64,000 nt of DNA from Mycolicibacterium iranicum (GCF_002101705.1 NZ_LQPC01000065.1:124001-188000), one strand, 5' to 3'; counted from the first letter of the stretch, positions 52,725 through 61,801 are shown. Numbers and translations: made by a program. Notes: generated from the letters alone by a model not told the origin.

Positions 52725-54560
52725 TTAGAACGCGGCTTCCGGCAGGTCCATCGCGGTCAGATCCACCGCCTGCAGCACGGTGCGCTGCGCGCTCAGTCGC
52801 GGCAGCACGTTCTGGGCGAAGAACTTCCCGGTCGCGACCTTGCCGGCATAGAACGCCCGGTCCTTCTCGCCGGCATCGCCGTCGAGCGCGGTGAGCGCGA
52901 TCTCGGCCTGCTGCAACAGAAGCCAGCCGAGCAGCAGATCGCCGACGGCGAGCAGGAACGGGACCGACTCCAGCCCGAGCCGGTACAGCTCGCGCGGGTT
53001 CTGCTGGGAATCGACAAGGTATTTCGTCATCGCGGCGACCATCGCCTGCACCTCGCTGACCGCGGTGGACAGCAGTGCGCGTTCGTCGGCCAGTTCAGGG
53101 CGTGCCGCGGGGTCGTCGAGGAACCGGCGCAAATTCGTCACGACGTGCAGCAGAGCGCCACCCTGGTCCCTGGCGATCTTGCGGAAAAAGAAGTCCTGCG
53201 CCTGGATCGCGGTGGTGCCCTCGTAGAGTGAGTCAATCTTGGCGTCGCGGATGTACTGCTCGATCGGGTAATCCTGCAGGAAGCCCGAACCGCCAAGCGT
53301 CTGAAGCGATTCGGTGAGGCATTGGTAGGCGCGTTCGGAGCCGACCCCCTTGACGATCGGCAACAGCAGGTCGTTGACCCGGCGCGCCATCGCGGCGTCG
53401 GCACCGGAGACGATGTCGGCGGCGACCGCGTCCTGGTGCGCCGCGGTGTAGAGGTACAGCGCACGCATCCCCTCCGCGTACGCTTTCTGCGTCAGCAGGG
53501 CGCGACGCACATCGGGATGGTGAATGATCGTCACGCGGGGTGCCGTCTTGTCGCGCATCTGCGACATGTCGGACCCCTGCACGCGCGTCTTGGCGTAATC
53601 CAGTGCGTTCAGATATGCGGTGGAAAGTGTCGCAATAGCTTTAGTACCCACCATCATTCGGGCGTACTCGATCACCTTGAACATCTGCGCGATACCGTTG
53701 TGGGTGTCGTTGACCAGCCAGCCGACCGCTGGCGTACCGTGCTGGCCGAAGCTCAGCTCACACGTCGCCGAGGCCTTCAGCCCCATCTTGTGCTCGAGGC
53801 CGGTGACGAAGACGCCGTTGCGCTCGCCGGGCTCGCCGGTCTGGGGGTCGAAGTGGAACTTCGGGACGAGAAACAGCGATAGCCCCCTGGTACCGGGCAC
53901 TGCACCCTCCGGGCGGGCGAGGACGACGTGGATGATGTTCTCGAAAAGGTTGTCGGCGTCGCCGTTGGTGATGAAGCGCTTCACGCCGTCGAGGTGCCAG
54001 GTGCCGTCGGGCTGCGGGGTGGCTTTGGTCCGGCCCGCGCCGACGTCGGACCCGGCATCGGGTTCGGTGAGCACCATGGTGGCGCCCCAGTTGCGCTCGA
54101 TCATCAGCGCTGCCCAGTGGCGTTGCAGTTCGTTGCCGATGGCGTTGATGGTTCCGGCCATCTGAGGCCGGCGGAATACATGAACGCCGCAGGCTGGGCG
54201 CCGAGGGCGAGCTCGTTGATGGCCCAGTCCAGCATCGAGGGGGCGGGCACACCGCCGATGGACTCGGCCATGCCGACGCGGAACCACTCCCCGTCGTGCC
54301 AGGCGCGGAACGATCTCTTAAACGGCTCGGGAATGCTCACCCCGTGGGTGGCGGGGTCGAATGACGGTGGAGTGCGGTCGGTCTCGGCGAACGCCTCCGC
54401 GAGGGGCCCCTCGGCCACCTTGGCCGCCTCGTGCAGCATCTCGTGCACCGACTGCGGGTCCAAGTCGCCGAACTCGCCCGTCGCGAGGACCTTCTCCACT
54501 GCCAGCACCTCGAAGAGGTTGAACTCGAGATCTCGGACGTTGCTCCTGTAGTGCCCCATG
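52725..54560 (-). pseudogene. FadE5-paralogous acyl-CoA dehydrogenase with a frameshift
   Basis: The gene starts at ATG 54560 with GHYRSNVRDLEFNLFEV, which matches FadE5, and the first frame runs to about residue 130. At 54161-54172 the reading must move to another frame: FMYSAGLRWPE in the first becomes QMAGTINAIGNELQ in the second, after which MVLTEPDAGSDVGAGRTKA, GGSGFLQDYPIEQYIRD and a normal C-terminus (MDLPEAAF) continue to 52725. Loss of one base (GGCCT for GGCCCT) would explain it. The rest is intact, so it is a recent loss, a sequencing error, or programmed shifting. Intact, it would be about 611 residues, a second long acyl-CoA dehydrogenase. Confidence 0.82.
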
Positions 54561-54623
54561 CGGTCGACCTCCGGTGATACCCGCTGTTCCGAGTTGCCAG
54601 AATACGACGGCCCGGTCCGCCCG

Positions 54624-55145
54624 CTACGCGCAGCGCCAGTGCGCGCACACGAAATCGCCGTTGACCGCCGAGTCGACCAGCGCCCATTCCGACCGCAGCG
54701 GCAGCACCGGCGAGCCCGCGCCGAGGGTGCACGGTGCATAGGACACGATGACCTCGTCGATCAGACCGGCGGTGACGAACTGTCCGGCGACGTCGCCACC
54801 GCCGACGACCCAGACGTTGCGGCCCGCGGCCGCTTCCACCAGGACCGGGTGCAGCTCGGCGACGTCGCCGGCGAACGTCTGCACCGGATGCCCGGCGGCG
54901 ACCACCTCGGGGCGGTGCGTGACGACCCATGACGGCTGCGGGTACATCCAGTCGCCGGGTTGGTTCTTCACGATCCATTCGTAGGTGTCGGCGCCCATCA
55001 CGAGTGCGCCGACCTCAGCCATGAACGGATCGATCGCAAACGGGCCGTCCTGTGTGATGTCGCGGGACATCAGCCACTCCAGGCTGCCGTTCTCGTCGAC
55101 GATGTAGCCGTCGAGGCTGGAGGCGGTGTAGTAGACGGTGCTCAT
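54624..55145 (-). CDS. RibD/dihydrofolate reductase-like protein
   Basis: A 173-residue protein of the DHFR-like RibD C-terminal family (YYTASSLDGYIVDENGSLEWL; ALVMGADTYEW; VWVVGGGDVAGQFV; LIDEVIVSYAP). These are NADPH-dependent reductases of mostly unknown substrate and are not the housekeeping DHFR. ATG 55145 lies 11 bases after the stop of the AraC-like regulator upstream on the same strand, so the two are an operon. That layout suggests the regulator controls or senses the same compound. Confidence 0.84.
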   Translation of the reverse strand: MSTVYYTASSLDGYIVDENGSLEWLMSRDITQDGPFAIDPFMAEVGALVMGADTYEWIVKNQPGDWMYPQPSWVVTHRPEVVAAGHPVQTFAGDVAELHPVLVEAAAGRNVWVVGGGDVAGQFVTAGLIDEVIVSYAPCTLGAGSPVLPLRSEWALVDSAVNGDFVCAHWRCA

Positions 55146-55156
55146 CGATGTCCTTC

Positions 55157-56083
55157 CTAGGTCCTTCTCATCCAGTCCAGTGGGTCTCCGCGCCGCGCGG
55201 TGACGCCATGGCCGGCGAGCATGGTGCGAACCAGTTCGCGGCGGTGCGCGGAGTAGGTGAGAACGTGCGCGACGATGCCGTAGAGCTGGAACGACTCCGG
55301 CGGGTCGCACAGCGCGTCGATCACGGTGTCGCCGAGTCGGCCGGCTGCGGTGTACTCGGAAACCATTGCGCGCCAGCGCTTTGCGATGCGCTCGTGGTGG
55401 GCGAGCAGCCCTACGGGATCGGTGGAGTCCGCTTGAGTCGACGTCCGCGCCGGGAAGTCGTCGCCGGCGATCGTCGCCAGCCACACCTCCTTGTTCCACA
55501 CGATCGCACCGAGCACGGCACCGACGCTGGGTTCGGGGCCGTCCCATTCCAGCACCGTCTGCCCCGGCGCCACCTCGGCCGCCCACTGCTCGGCGGTCAG
55601 TTGCGCGGCCTGCGACAGCAGGTGGGTCGTGTCGTCGAGGTCGTGCGCGATCATCAGCTGTGCGACGTCGGGTACGGCGGCCGCCGCCTCGTCGCGGTCG
55701 CTGTCCAGCCACAACGACTGCGGTGGATGGAAGTGCAGTCCGTTGGGTGCCGGAAGCCGGAAGTGGACGTCGACCGCCTGCGACGGCGGTACGCCGTACG
55801 TGCGTCGGAAGGCGCGGGAGAACACCTCCGCCGAGGACCATCCTTCGTCGGCAGCCACGGCCGACACCGACTCGCCGCGCTGCAATCGCCACGCCGCCCG
55901 CTCGAGCATGACCCGGCGGCGAAGGGCCGCCGGGGATTCGCCGGTCAACCTCCGCACCTCGCGCGAGAAGTGAAACTCCGAGGCGAAGCTGCTGCGTGCC
56001 ATATCTGCGACATCGCCGTTGCCGGCATCGGTGACGGCGTCGAGCAGTTCACGCAGTCTGTCTCGTCCGGCGGGATCGGTCAC
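55157..56083 (-). CDS. AraC-family regulator fused to a DinB-like domain
   Basis: A 308-residue protein. Residues 1-105 hold two helix-turn-helix units of the AraC type (SSFASEFHFSREVRRLTGES and AADEGWSSAEVFSRAFRRTYG). After a linker, residues 145-300 form a helical bundle like DinB/mycothiol-dependent enzymes (MIAHDLDDTTHLLSQAAQL; VWNKEVWLATIAG; VLTYSAHRRELVRTML, with His residues that could bind a metal). GTG 56083 is the start; the frame runs further upstream into the palindrome but without family residues. The order (DNA-binding domain first) is unusual for AraC proteins. It is cotranscribed with the DHFR-like reductase. Confidence 0.78.
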   Translation of the reverse strand: MTDPAGRDRLRELLDAVTDAGNGDVADMARSSFASEFHFSREVRRLTGESPAALRRRVMLERAAWRLQRGESVSAVAADEGWSSAEVFSRAFRRTYGVPPSQAVDVHFRLPAPNGLHFHPPQSLWLDSDRDEAAAAVPDVAQLMIAHDLDDTTHLLSQAAQLTAEQWAAEVAPGQTVLEWDGPEPSVGAVLGAIVWNKEVWLATIAGDDFPARTSTQADSTDPVGLLAHHERIAKRWRAMVSEYTAAGRLGDTVIDALCDPPESFQLYGIVAHVLTYSAHRRELVRTMLAGHGVTARRGDPLDWMRRT

Positions 56084-56141
56084 GGTGTCCGAGTATCGTC
56101 GGCGGCCGCCGATCGGGACATGACATTTCCTGCTGTCCAGC

Positions 56142-56204
56142 CGCCGAAACTGCATTCCATGCGCTGCGAACGCGAATTTTCGCGCATGGAATGCAGTTTC
56201 GGCG
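56142..56204. repeat. Palindromic repeat family A, copy 4
   Basis: Perfect 23-base arms (56142-56164 and 56182-56204; 24 if the outer C-G pair is counted) with core CGCCGAAACTGCATTCCATG and a 17-base loop. It abuts the stop codon of the arylamine N-acetyltransferase gene (TCA at 56207-56209 on the plus strand) and lies 58 bases from the AraC-like start. Confidence 0.92.
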
Positions 56205-56206
56205 GG

Positions 56207-57043
56207 TCAGGTGTCGAGCACTTCGCCGACGCGCGCCTCCAGAGCGGCCCGGTTCCCGAGCTCGCCGGTGTCTATGCCGAACGTCTCGCCCAGCACGTCG
56301 AGCACCTCGGCCGCCGTCTCCAGCCGGGTCTTCTCGGTGCCGCCGGCGCGATGCACCGCGAGGTGGCGACCGCGAAGGTTCCAGCGGGCGTCGTCGGTCA
56401 CGATCGCCGCGGTCAATCCGACGACGAAGCCCGACTTCGGGTAGGTCGAGACGTACCAGCTGCCGACCTCCAGGTCGATCTGTGGCCGCGGGTCCGGGTT
56501 CAGCAAGTACAGCGGCTGCCAGGCGCCGCGGATCTGGGCCTGCAGCTCGAAACCCTCGGGGTGGTCGAGCAACCGGTAGGGCTCGTGGCGGGTCTGCTGC
56601 ACCGGCCCGCTCTGCAGCCGGATCGGCGACGTCAGGGTCTGACCGCCGAACCCGACGTCGACCAGATAGGGGCCGTCACCGTCGGGGAGGGTGACGGCGA
56701 GCACCTGATGCGTCTGAGCGGGCAGCGAATCGTCTTCGTGCATCCACACGACCCGCCCCGCCAGGCGGGCAACGTCGTACCCCAGCTCGTCGAGGACGTA
56801 GCCGAGCAGACCGTTGTGCTCATAGCAGTAGCCGCCACGGCGGCGATGAATCAATTTGTCGGCCAACGCTTTTGCGGAGAGATCGACAATCGGCACCCCG
56901 GTGAGCGGGTCGAGGTTCTCGAACGGGATGGACCGGTTGTGGGCCGCGACAACTCCGCGCAATGTGTTCAGCGTCGGTTCCGTTGGACCGGTGAAGGAGA
57001 TCCGGACGAAGTACGGGTCGAGCAGACTGGACATAGCAACCAT
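56207..57043 (-). CDS. nat: Arylamine N-acetyltransferase
   Basis: A 278-residue NAT with the full catalytic triad: Cys in RRRGGYCYEHNG (about residue 73), His in AQTHQVLAV (about 113) and Asp in YLVDVGFGG (about 130). It transfers acetyl from acetyl-CoA to arylamines or hydrazines and is a classical mycobacterial enzyme. The start is ATG 57043 or 57034 (MSSLLDPYF). A strong hairpin with a U-run on this strand lies 42-88 bases upstream, which may be a leader structure or the end of a small transcript. In M. tuberculosis nat is tied to a steroid-degradation operon; here it stands alone. Confidence 0.92.
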   Translation of the reverse strand: MVAMSSLLDPYFVRISFTGPTEPTLNTLRGVVAAHNRSIPFENLDPLTGVPIVDLSAKALADKLIHRRRGGYCYEHNGLLGYVLDELGYDVARLAGRVVWMHEDDSLPAQTHQVLAVTLPDGDGPYLVDVGFGGQTLTSPIRLQSGPVQQTRHEPYRLLDHPEGFELQAQIRGAWQPLYLLNPDPRPQIDLEVGSWYVSTYPKSGFVVGLTAAIVTDDARWNLRGRHLAVHRAGGTEKTRLETAAEVLDVLGETFGIDTGELGNRAALEARVGEVLDT

Positions 57044-57084
57044 GGTGCGACCTCAACGATGGTTCAGGTCAAGCGCACAGCCCG

Positions 57085-57131
57085 AAAAAGCACTATGGCG
57101 GAAGCCCCCGACCGGGTCCCGCCATAGTGCT
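57085..57131 (-). terminator. Rho-independent-type hairpin upstream of nat
   Basis: Arms AGCACTATGGCGG (57089-57101) and CCGCCATAGTGCT (57119-57131) pair perfectly around a 17-base loop. Read on the minus strand the stem is followed by UUUU, a real U-tract, so it should end a minus-strand transcript before nat. No minus-strand gene lies upstream; a -10-like TATAGT (57228-57223) could start a ~100-base RNA. Read on the plus strand, only CUUUG follows. Confidence 0.7.
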
Positions 57132-57251
57132 CTTTGAAACTACAGCGGGCGGCTCGCGCTTCGTCGCATTTCGACGTGGTCGGTTACCGGCTAGCTGCAA
57201 TCTTCTGAGTATTTGGGACTATACCGAGGGGTGCCTCACGTTGTCGTGATC

Positions 57252-57935
57252 ATGACGAACACCGAACACATCACCGCACTCGTGACCGGCGCCAACCGCG
57301 GCCTCGGCCGAGAGTTCGCCGCGCAGCTCATCGCTCGCGGCGCGAAGGTCTACGCCGGCGCGCGCCGGCCCGAATCCGTCGACCTACCCGGGGCCATCCC
57401 GCTACAGCTCGACATCACCGACCCCGAGTCCGTGCGCCGCGCCGCCGAGACCGCGAGCGACGTCAACGTCGTCATCAACAACGCCGGGGTCTCGACGCGA
57501 GCGGGGCTTCTCGATGGCTCGCTGGAGGACATCCGGCTGGAGATGGAGACCCACTACTTCGGAACGCTGGGCGTCATCCGCGCGTTCGTCCCGGCACTCG
57601 AGCGCAATGGCGGCGGCCGCATCCTCAACGTGCTGTCGGTGCTGTCCTGGGTACATCCCCCGACCAGTGGCGCCTACTCAGCGGCCAAGGCGGCCGGATG
57701 GGCGCTCACCGACGCGGTCCGCACCGAGCTGGCCGAGCGCGGCATCCACGTCGCGGCGCTGCACGTCGGCTACATGGACACCGACATGGTCAGCTACATC
57801 CCCGCCGACCAGAAAACAGATCCGGCAGTTGTTGCCGGGCTGGCCCTCGACGGATTATTTGCCGGTGCACCCGAGATCCTCGGCGACGAACTGACCCGCA
57901 CCGTCAAGTCACAACTGTCGGGCTCACGGTCTTGA
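57252..57935 (+). CDS. Short-chain dehydrogenase/reductase
   Basis: A 227-residue SDR, short for the family: TGANRGLG cofactor motif (residues 11-18), YAGARRPE after beta-2 (Arg suggests NADPH), NNAG and the YSAAK active site. It belongs to the SDR group often annotated as Rossmann-fold oxidoreductase in actinobacteria. ATG 57252 is taken; ATG 57213 upstream is less likely because of weaker context. Substrate unknown. A 133-base gap then leads to the KstR-type operator. Confidence 0.84.
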   Translation: MTNTEHITALVTGANRGLGREFAAQLIARGAKVYAGARRPESVDLPGAIPLQLDITDPESVRRAAETASDVNVVINNAGVSTRAGLLDGSLEDIRLEMETHYFGTLGVIRAFVPALERNGGGRILNVLSVLSWVHPPTSGAYSAAKAAGWALTDAVRTELAERGIHVAALHVGYMDTDMVSYIPADQKTDPAVVAGLALDGLFAGAPEILGDELTRTVKSQLSGSRS

Positions 57936-58010
57936 CGGCGTAGCGCCGACACTGACATCTTCGGTCAAGTGATGCTGGTCATAGCTTTTCGGGCGGCTGT
58001 GAGCAGCGGG

Positions 58011-58040
58011 TATACTAGCAAAACTGGAACATGTTCCAGT
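58011..58040 (+). promoter_or_regulatory. KstR-type operator and -10 of the Rv1428c-like operon
   Basis: ACTGGAACATGTTCCAGT (58023-58040) is an 18-base perfect palindrome whose core TGGAACATGTTCCA fits the published KstR consensus TnnAACnnGTTnnA. A strong -10 TATACT (58011-58016) lies just upstream, so the site covers the start of transcription, as expected for repression. KstR represses cholesterol-catabolic genes until a cholesterol-derived CoA ester binds it. Confidence 0.85.
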
Positions 58041-58068
58041 CCGACGCCGAAGCTGCAAGGGGGCCGCT

Positions 58069-58878
58069 GTGAACGCGACCGACGTCATCCCGTCCGAACT
58101 CACCAAATGGGATCCGGTGCTCACCGAACGCGTGATGGGCATCCTGAAACCGTTCCTCAAAGGGTGGCATCGCGCTGAGGTACGAGGGCTGGAGAACTTC
58201 CCGAACGGCGGCGCGCTGGTGGTGTCTAACCACTCCGGCGGACTGTTCGCCATGGATGTGCCGGTGTTCGCCAGCGGCTTCTACGACAGGTTCGGCTACG
58301 AGCGGCCCGTCTACACGCTCAGCCACGACATGCTGATGGTCGGCCCGACCGGAGCGTTCTTCAAGAAGACCGGCTTCATCCCGGCCAACCACAAGAACGC
58401 CGACGAAGCACTGCGCTCGGGCGGCGTCGTCGTCGTCTTCCCAGGCGGCGACTACGACGTCTACCGCCCCTCCCTGTCGGCAAACAAGATCGACTTCGGC
58501 GGCCGGACCGGGTACGTGAAGGCGGCCATCAACGCCGGCGTCCCCATCGTGCCGACGGTCGGCATCGGCGGACAGGAAAGCCAGCTGTTCCTCACCCGCG
58601 GGACCGACATCGCCAAGGCCCTGGGACCGGTGGCGCGGGCATTCCGCACCAAGATCCTGCCCGTCTCGTTCGGCTTCCCCTTCGGCCTGTCCGTCGTACT
58701 TCCCGTCAACGTGCCCCTGCCGACCAAGATCACGATGAAGGCCCTGCCGCCGATCGACATCGCCAAGGAGTTCGGCGAGAACCCCGATATCGATGAGGTC
58801 GACGCCCACGTGCGCCGGGTGATGCAGCGCGCCCTCGACGAACTGGCTCAGGAGCGCAAGCTCCCGGTGCTGGGCTGA
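58069..58878 (+). CDS. Lysophospholipid acyltransferase-family protein (Rv1428c-like)
   Basis: A 269-residue protein of the PlsC/LPLAT superfamily. SNHSGGLFAMDVPVF carries the acyltransferase His and Asp with wider spacing than HX4D, as in the MGAT-like branch, and VVVFPGGDYDVYRPS is the family's second signature. It acylates a glycerolipid or related alcohol from acyl-CoA at the membrane. GTG 58069 follows AAGGGGG. First gene of an operon with fadD12 and lipO, matching Rv1428c-Rv1427c-Rv1426c. Its promoter carries the KstR-type site. Confidence 0.85.
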   Translation: MNATDVIPSELTKWDPVLTERVMGILKPFLKGWHRAEVRGLENFPNGGALVVSNHSGGLFAMDVPVFASGFYDRFGYERPVYTLSHDMLMVGPTGAFFKKTGFIPANHKNADEALRSGGVVVVFPGGDYDVYRPSLSANKIDFGGRTGYVKAAINAGVPIVPTVGIGGQESQLFLTRGTDIAKALGPVARAFRTKILPVSFGFPFGLSVVLPVNVPLPTKITMKALPPIDIAKEFGENPDIDEVDAHVRRVMQRALDELAQERKLPVLG

Positions 58879-58881
58879 TAG

Positions 58882-60528
58882 ATGGGCCTCCTCGACCCAG
58901 TCACCAACACCCTCGGCCTGCTCTCCACGATGGCGCGCGCGGGCATCATCGCCCCTATGCGCCCGGACAAGTACCTGCGCATCGCCGGCGCGATGCAGCG
59001 CGAGAACATGGCGATCACCTCCGGCTTCGCCGCCGCGGCGCAACGCTGTCCAGACCGGGCCGGTCTGGTCGACGAACTCGGCATTCTCACCTGGCGCCAG
59101 ATCGACCGTCGCGCCGACGCGTTCGCCGCCGCCCTTCAGGCACTGCCGGGCGGAGCGCCCGAGGTGATCGCGCTGATGGCGCGCAATCATCGTGGCTTCG
59201 TCGACGCCCTGATCGCGGCCAACCGCATCGGTGCCGACGTACTGCTGCTCAACACGTCGTTCGCCGGACCTGCACTGGCCGAGGTGCTGGAGCGCGAAGG
59301 CAGCCAAGACGGACGAGCCAAGACGGTGGCGGTGGTCTACGACGAGGAGTTCTCCGAGATCGTGGACCGCGCGCTGGCGGACCGGCCGGACACCACCCGC
59401 ATCCTCGCGTGGACCGATGCCCCGAGTGAGGGTCTGACGGTCGAGAACATGATCGCCGAGCACGGCGGCGAGGAACCGGTGAGGGCGGACGAGAAGAGCC
59501 GCGTCATCCTGCTGACCTCGGGCACCACGGGAACGCCCAAGGGGGCCAAGCACTCCGGCGGAGATCCCAGCGTGCTCAAGGCGATCCTGGACCGAACCCC
59601 GTGGCGCGCCGAGCAGCCCGTCGTCGTCGTTGCCCCGATGTTCCACGCATGGGGCTTCTCGCAGCTGGCCTTCGCGGCGTCGATGGCGTGCACGATCATC
59701 ACCCGCCGCAAGTTCGACCCCGAGGCCACACTGGAACTCGTCGACAAGCATCGGGCGACCGGGCTGTGCGTGGTGCCGGTGATGTTCGACCGCATCATGG
59801 ACCTTCCCGACGAGGTGCTCGACAAGTACAGCGGGCGCTCGCTGCGCTTCGCCGCGGCGTCGGGCTCACGGATGCGCCCCGACGTCGTCATCAAGTTCAT
59901 GGACCGCTTCGGCGACGTGATCTACAACAACTACAACGCCACCGAGGCGGGCATGATCGCGACGGCCACACCCCGCGATCTGCGCGCCGCGCCGGACACC
60001 GCGGGCAAGCCCGCCGAAGGAACCGAGATCAAGATCCTCGATTCCGAGTTCAACGAGGTGCCCACCGGCCAGACCGGCGGCATCTACGTGCGCAACTCGA
60101 CGCAGTTCGACGGATACACCTCCGGGACGACGAAAGAGTTCCACGAGGGATTCATGTCGTCGGGCGACCTGGGCTACCTCGACGACGCCGGAAGGCTTTT
60201 CGTCGTCGGCCGCGACGACGAGATGATCGTCTCCGGCGGCGAGAACGTCTACCCCATCGAGGTGGAGAAGACGCTGACCGCACATCCCGACGTTGCCGAG
60301 GCGCACGTGCTCGGCGTAGACGATGAGAAGTTCGGCCAGCGGCTCGCGGCGTTCGTGGTTTTGAACCCCGGCGCGGCGGCTACCCCGGAGGCGCTGAAAC
60401 AGCACGTTCGCGACAACCTCGCGAACTACAAGGTGCCAAGGGAGATCACGGTGCTCGACGAGCTTCCTCGCAGCATCACCGGCAAGATCTCGCGCAAGGA
60501 ACTGAAGGACCGGATCGCGGATGCCTAA
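58882..60528 (+). CDS. fadD12: Acyl-CoA synthetase FadD12
   Basis: A 548-residue ANL ligase making acyl-CoA from fatty acid, ATP and CoA. Motifs: adenylate loop LTSGTTGTPKGAKH (about residue 212), core NNYNATEAGMIA, hinge SSGDLGYLDDAGRLFVVGRDDEM and the C-terminal lysine SITGKISRKEL. The N-terminus (LLDPVTNTLGLLSTMARAG) is hydrophobic. It begins three bases after the acyltransferase stop and overlaps lipO by eight bases, so the three genes are translated from one transcript. Identity with M. tuberculosis FadD12 (Rv1427c) is inferred from text and order. Confidence 0.88.
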   Translation: MGLLDPVTNTLGLLSTMARAGIIAPMRPDKYLRIAGAMQRENMAITSGFAAAAQRCPDRAGLVDELGILTWRQIDRRADAFAAALQALPGGAPEVIALMARNHRGFVDALIAANRIGADVLLLNTSFAGPALAEVLEREGSQDGRAKTVAVVYDEEFSEIVDRALADRPDTTRILAWTDAPSEGLTVENMIAEHGGEEPVRADEKSRVILLTSGTTGTPKGAKHSGGDPSVLKAILDRTPWRAEQPVVVVAPMFHAWGFSQLAFAASMACTIITRRKFDPEATLELVDKHRATGLCVVPVMFDRIMDLPDEVLDKYSGRSLRFAAASGSRMRPDVVIKFMDRFGDVIYNNYNATEAGMIATATPRDLRAAPDTAGKPAEGTEIKILDSEFNEVPTGQTGGIYVRNSTQFDGYTSGTTKEFHEGFMSSGDLGYLDDAGRLFVVGRDDEMIVSGGENVYPIEVEKTLTAHPDVAEAHVLGVDDEKFGQRLAAFVVLNPGAAATPEALKQHVRDNLANYKVPREITVLDELPRSITGKISRKELKDRIADA

Positions 60529-61801
60529 ACGCCGCCCGCTGCTGCGTGCGGCAGCAGAGTTGCTCAATGCTGCCAACGGTCTGCGACCCCTGGCCCGCGA
60601 CGGGTACCCGACCATCCCGGTGTTCGCCTTCGGATGGCCGACCTCGGAGCTGTCCCCGCTCTACATGACCGGTTCGATGCTCGACGCTGTCCGACGCGGC
60701 ATCCGCGGCGACTTCCGCGACCCCCGTGGCCGGATCGCGCTGGCACTCACCGCGATTGCGTGGGCTCTGCTGTATGTCATCCACCGCCGCAACGTGGCCT
60801 CGCAACCGTTCTTCGAAGATCCGCTGCGCGAAGCGCTCGGCCCCGACTACGACGCGATCGCCGAGAAGGCGAGGTCGTCGCGGCGACGGTACTTCGGTGT
60901 GCCGCCCAACGACTTCGTCCGGCGCCGCTACGTGGAGAAGGCGGGCACCGTGCATTACGGGCCGCTGCGGGTGAACCGCGCCGACATCTGGCGTCGATCC
61001 GACCTGCCTCGACACGGCAAAGCGCCTGTGCTCCTCCAGGTTCCGGGTGGAGCGTGGGCCATCGGTATGCGCAAGCCGCAGAGCTATCCGCTGATGAGCC
61101 ACCTCGCCGACCACGGTTGGATCTGCGTGTCGATCGACTACCGTGTCAGCCCGAAGAACACCTGGCCGGACCATATCGTCGACGTGAAACGGGCACTGGC
61201 GTGGATCAAGGAGAACATCGCCGACTGGGGCGGTGACCCTGATTTCGTCGCGATTACCGGCGGATCCGCCGGCGGTCACCTGTCGTCACTGGCGGCGCTC
61301 ACCGCTGACGATCCACAGTTCCAACCGGGCTTCGAGGATGCCGACACCTCCGTGGTCGCGGCGGTGCCGATTTACGGTCGCTACGACTGGGTTTCGGCGC
61401 GTGGCAGCGGGCGCCGGGAGTTCATCGCGTTCCTGCAGAAGTTCGTCGTGAAGAAACCGATCACCGAGGACCGGCAGTTGTACGTCGATGCGTCGGCGAG
61501 CTACCGGTTGCGGCCTGACGCCCCGCCGTTCTTCGTTCTGCACGGCCGGGACGACTCGATCATCCCGGTTCCCGAGGGGCGTGAGTTTGCCGAAGCTTTG
61601 AAGAAGGTCTCGACGTCACCGGTGGTTTACGCCGAAATCCCCCACGCCCAGCACGCATTCGACTTCTACTACGGTTCGCCACGTGCGCACTACACGGCGC
61701 AGGCTGTCGAGGAGTTCCTGTCCTGGGTGATGGCCACTCGCAGGGGCGAGAACGCGCTAGGAATCGCCGAAACTGCAACTGCGCAGGGAAAGTTCGAGTA
61801 G
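60521..61801 (+). CDS. lipO: Alpha/beta hydrolase LipO-like, C-terminus altered by a repeat
   Basis: A 426-residue hydrolase of the hormone-sensitive-lipase type. HGGG-like oxyanion region is replaced by QVPGGAWAIGMRKPQ; the nucleophile is in ITGGSAGGHLSSL (Ser about residue 250); DDSIIP carries the acid and PHAQHAFD the His. An N-terminal hydrophobic segment (RIALALTAIAWALLYVI) suggests membrane association. Start ATG 60521 overlaps fadD12. Expected role: esterase or lipase acting with the FadD and acyltransferase. The last residues (GIAETATAQGKFE) and the stop come from a degenerate family-A palindrome, so the original C-terminus has been replaced. Confidence 0.87.
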   Translation: MPKRRPLLRAAAELLNAANGLRPLARDGYPTIPVFAFGWPTSELSPLYMTGSMLDAVRRGIRGDFRDPRGRIALALTAIAWALLYVIHRRNVASQPFFEDPLREALGPDYDAIAEKARSSRRRYFGVPPNDFVRRRYVEKAGTVHYGPLRVNRADIWRRSDLPRHGKAPVLLQVPGGAWAIGMRKPQSYPLMSHLADHGWICVSIDYRVSPKNTWPDHIVDVKRALAWIKENIADWGGDPDFVAITGGSAGGHLSSLAALTADDPQFQPGFEDADTSVVAAVPIYGRYDWVSARGSGRREFIAFLQKFVVKKPITEDRQLYVDASASYRLRPDAPPFFVLHGRDDSIIPVPEGREFAEALKKVSTSPVVYAEIPHAQHAFDFYYGSPRAHYTAQAVEEFLSWVMATRRGENALGIAETATAQGKFE

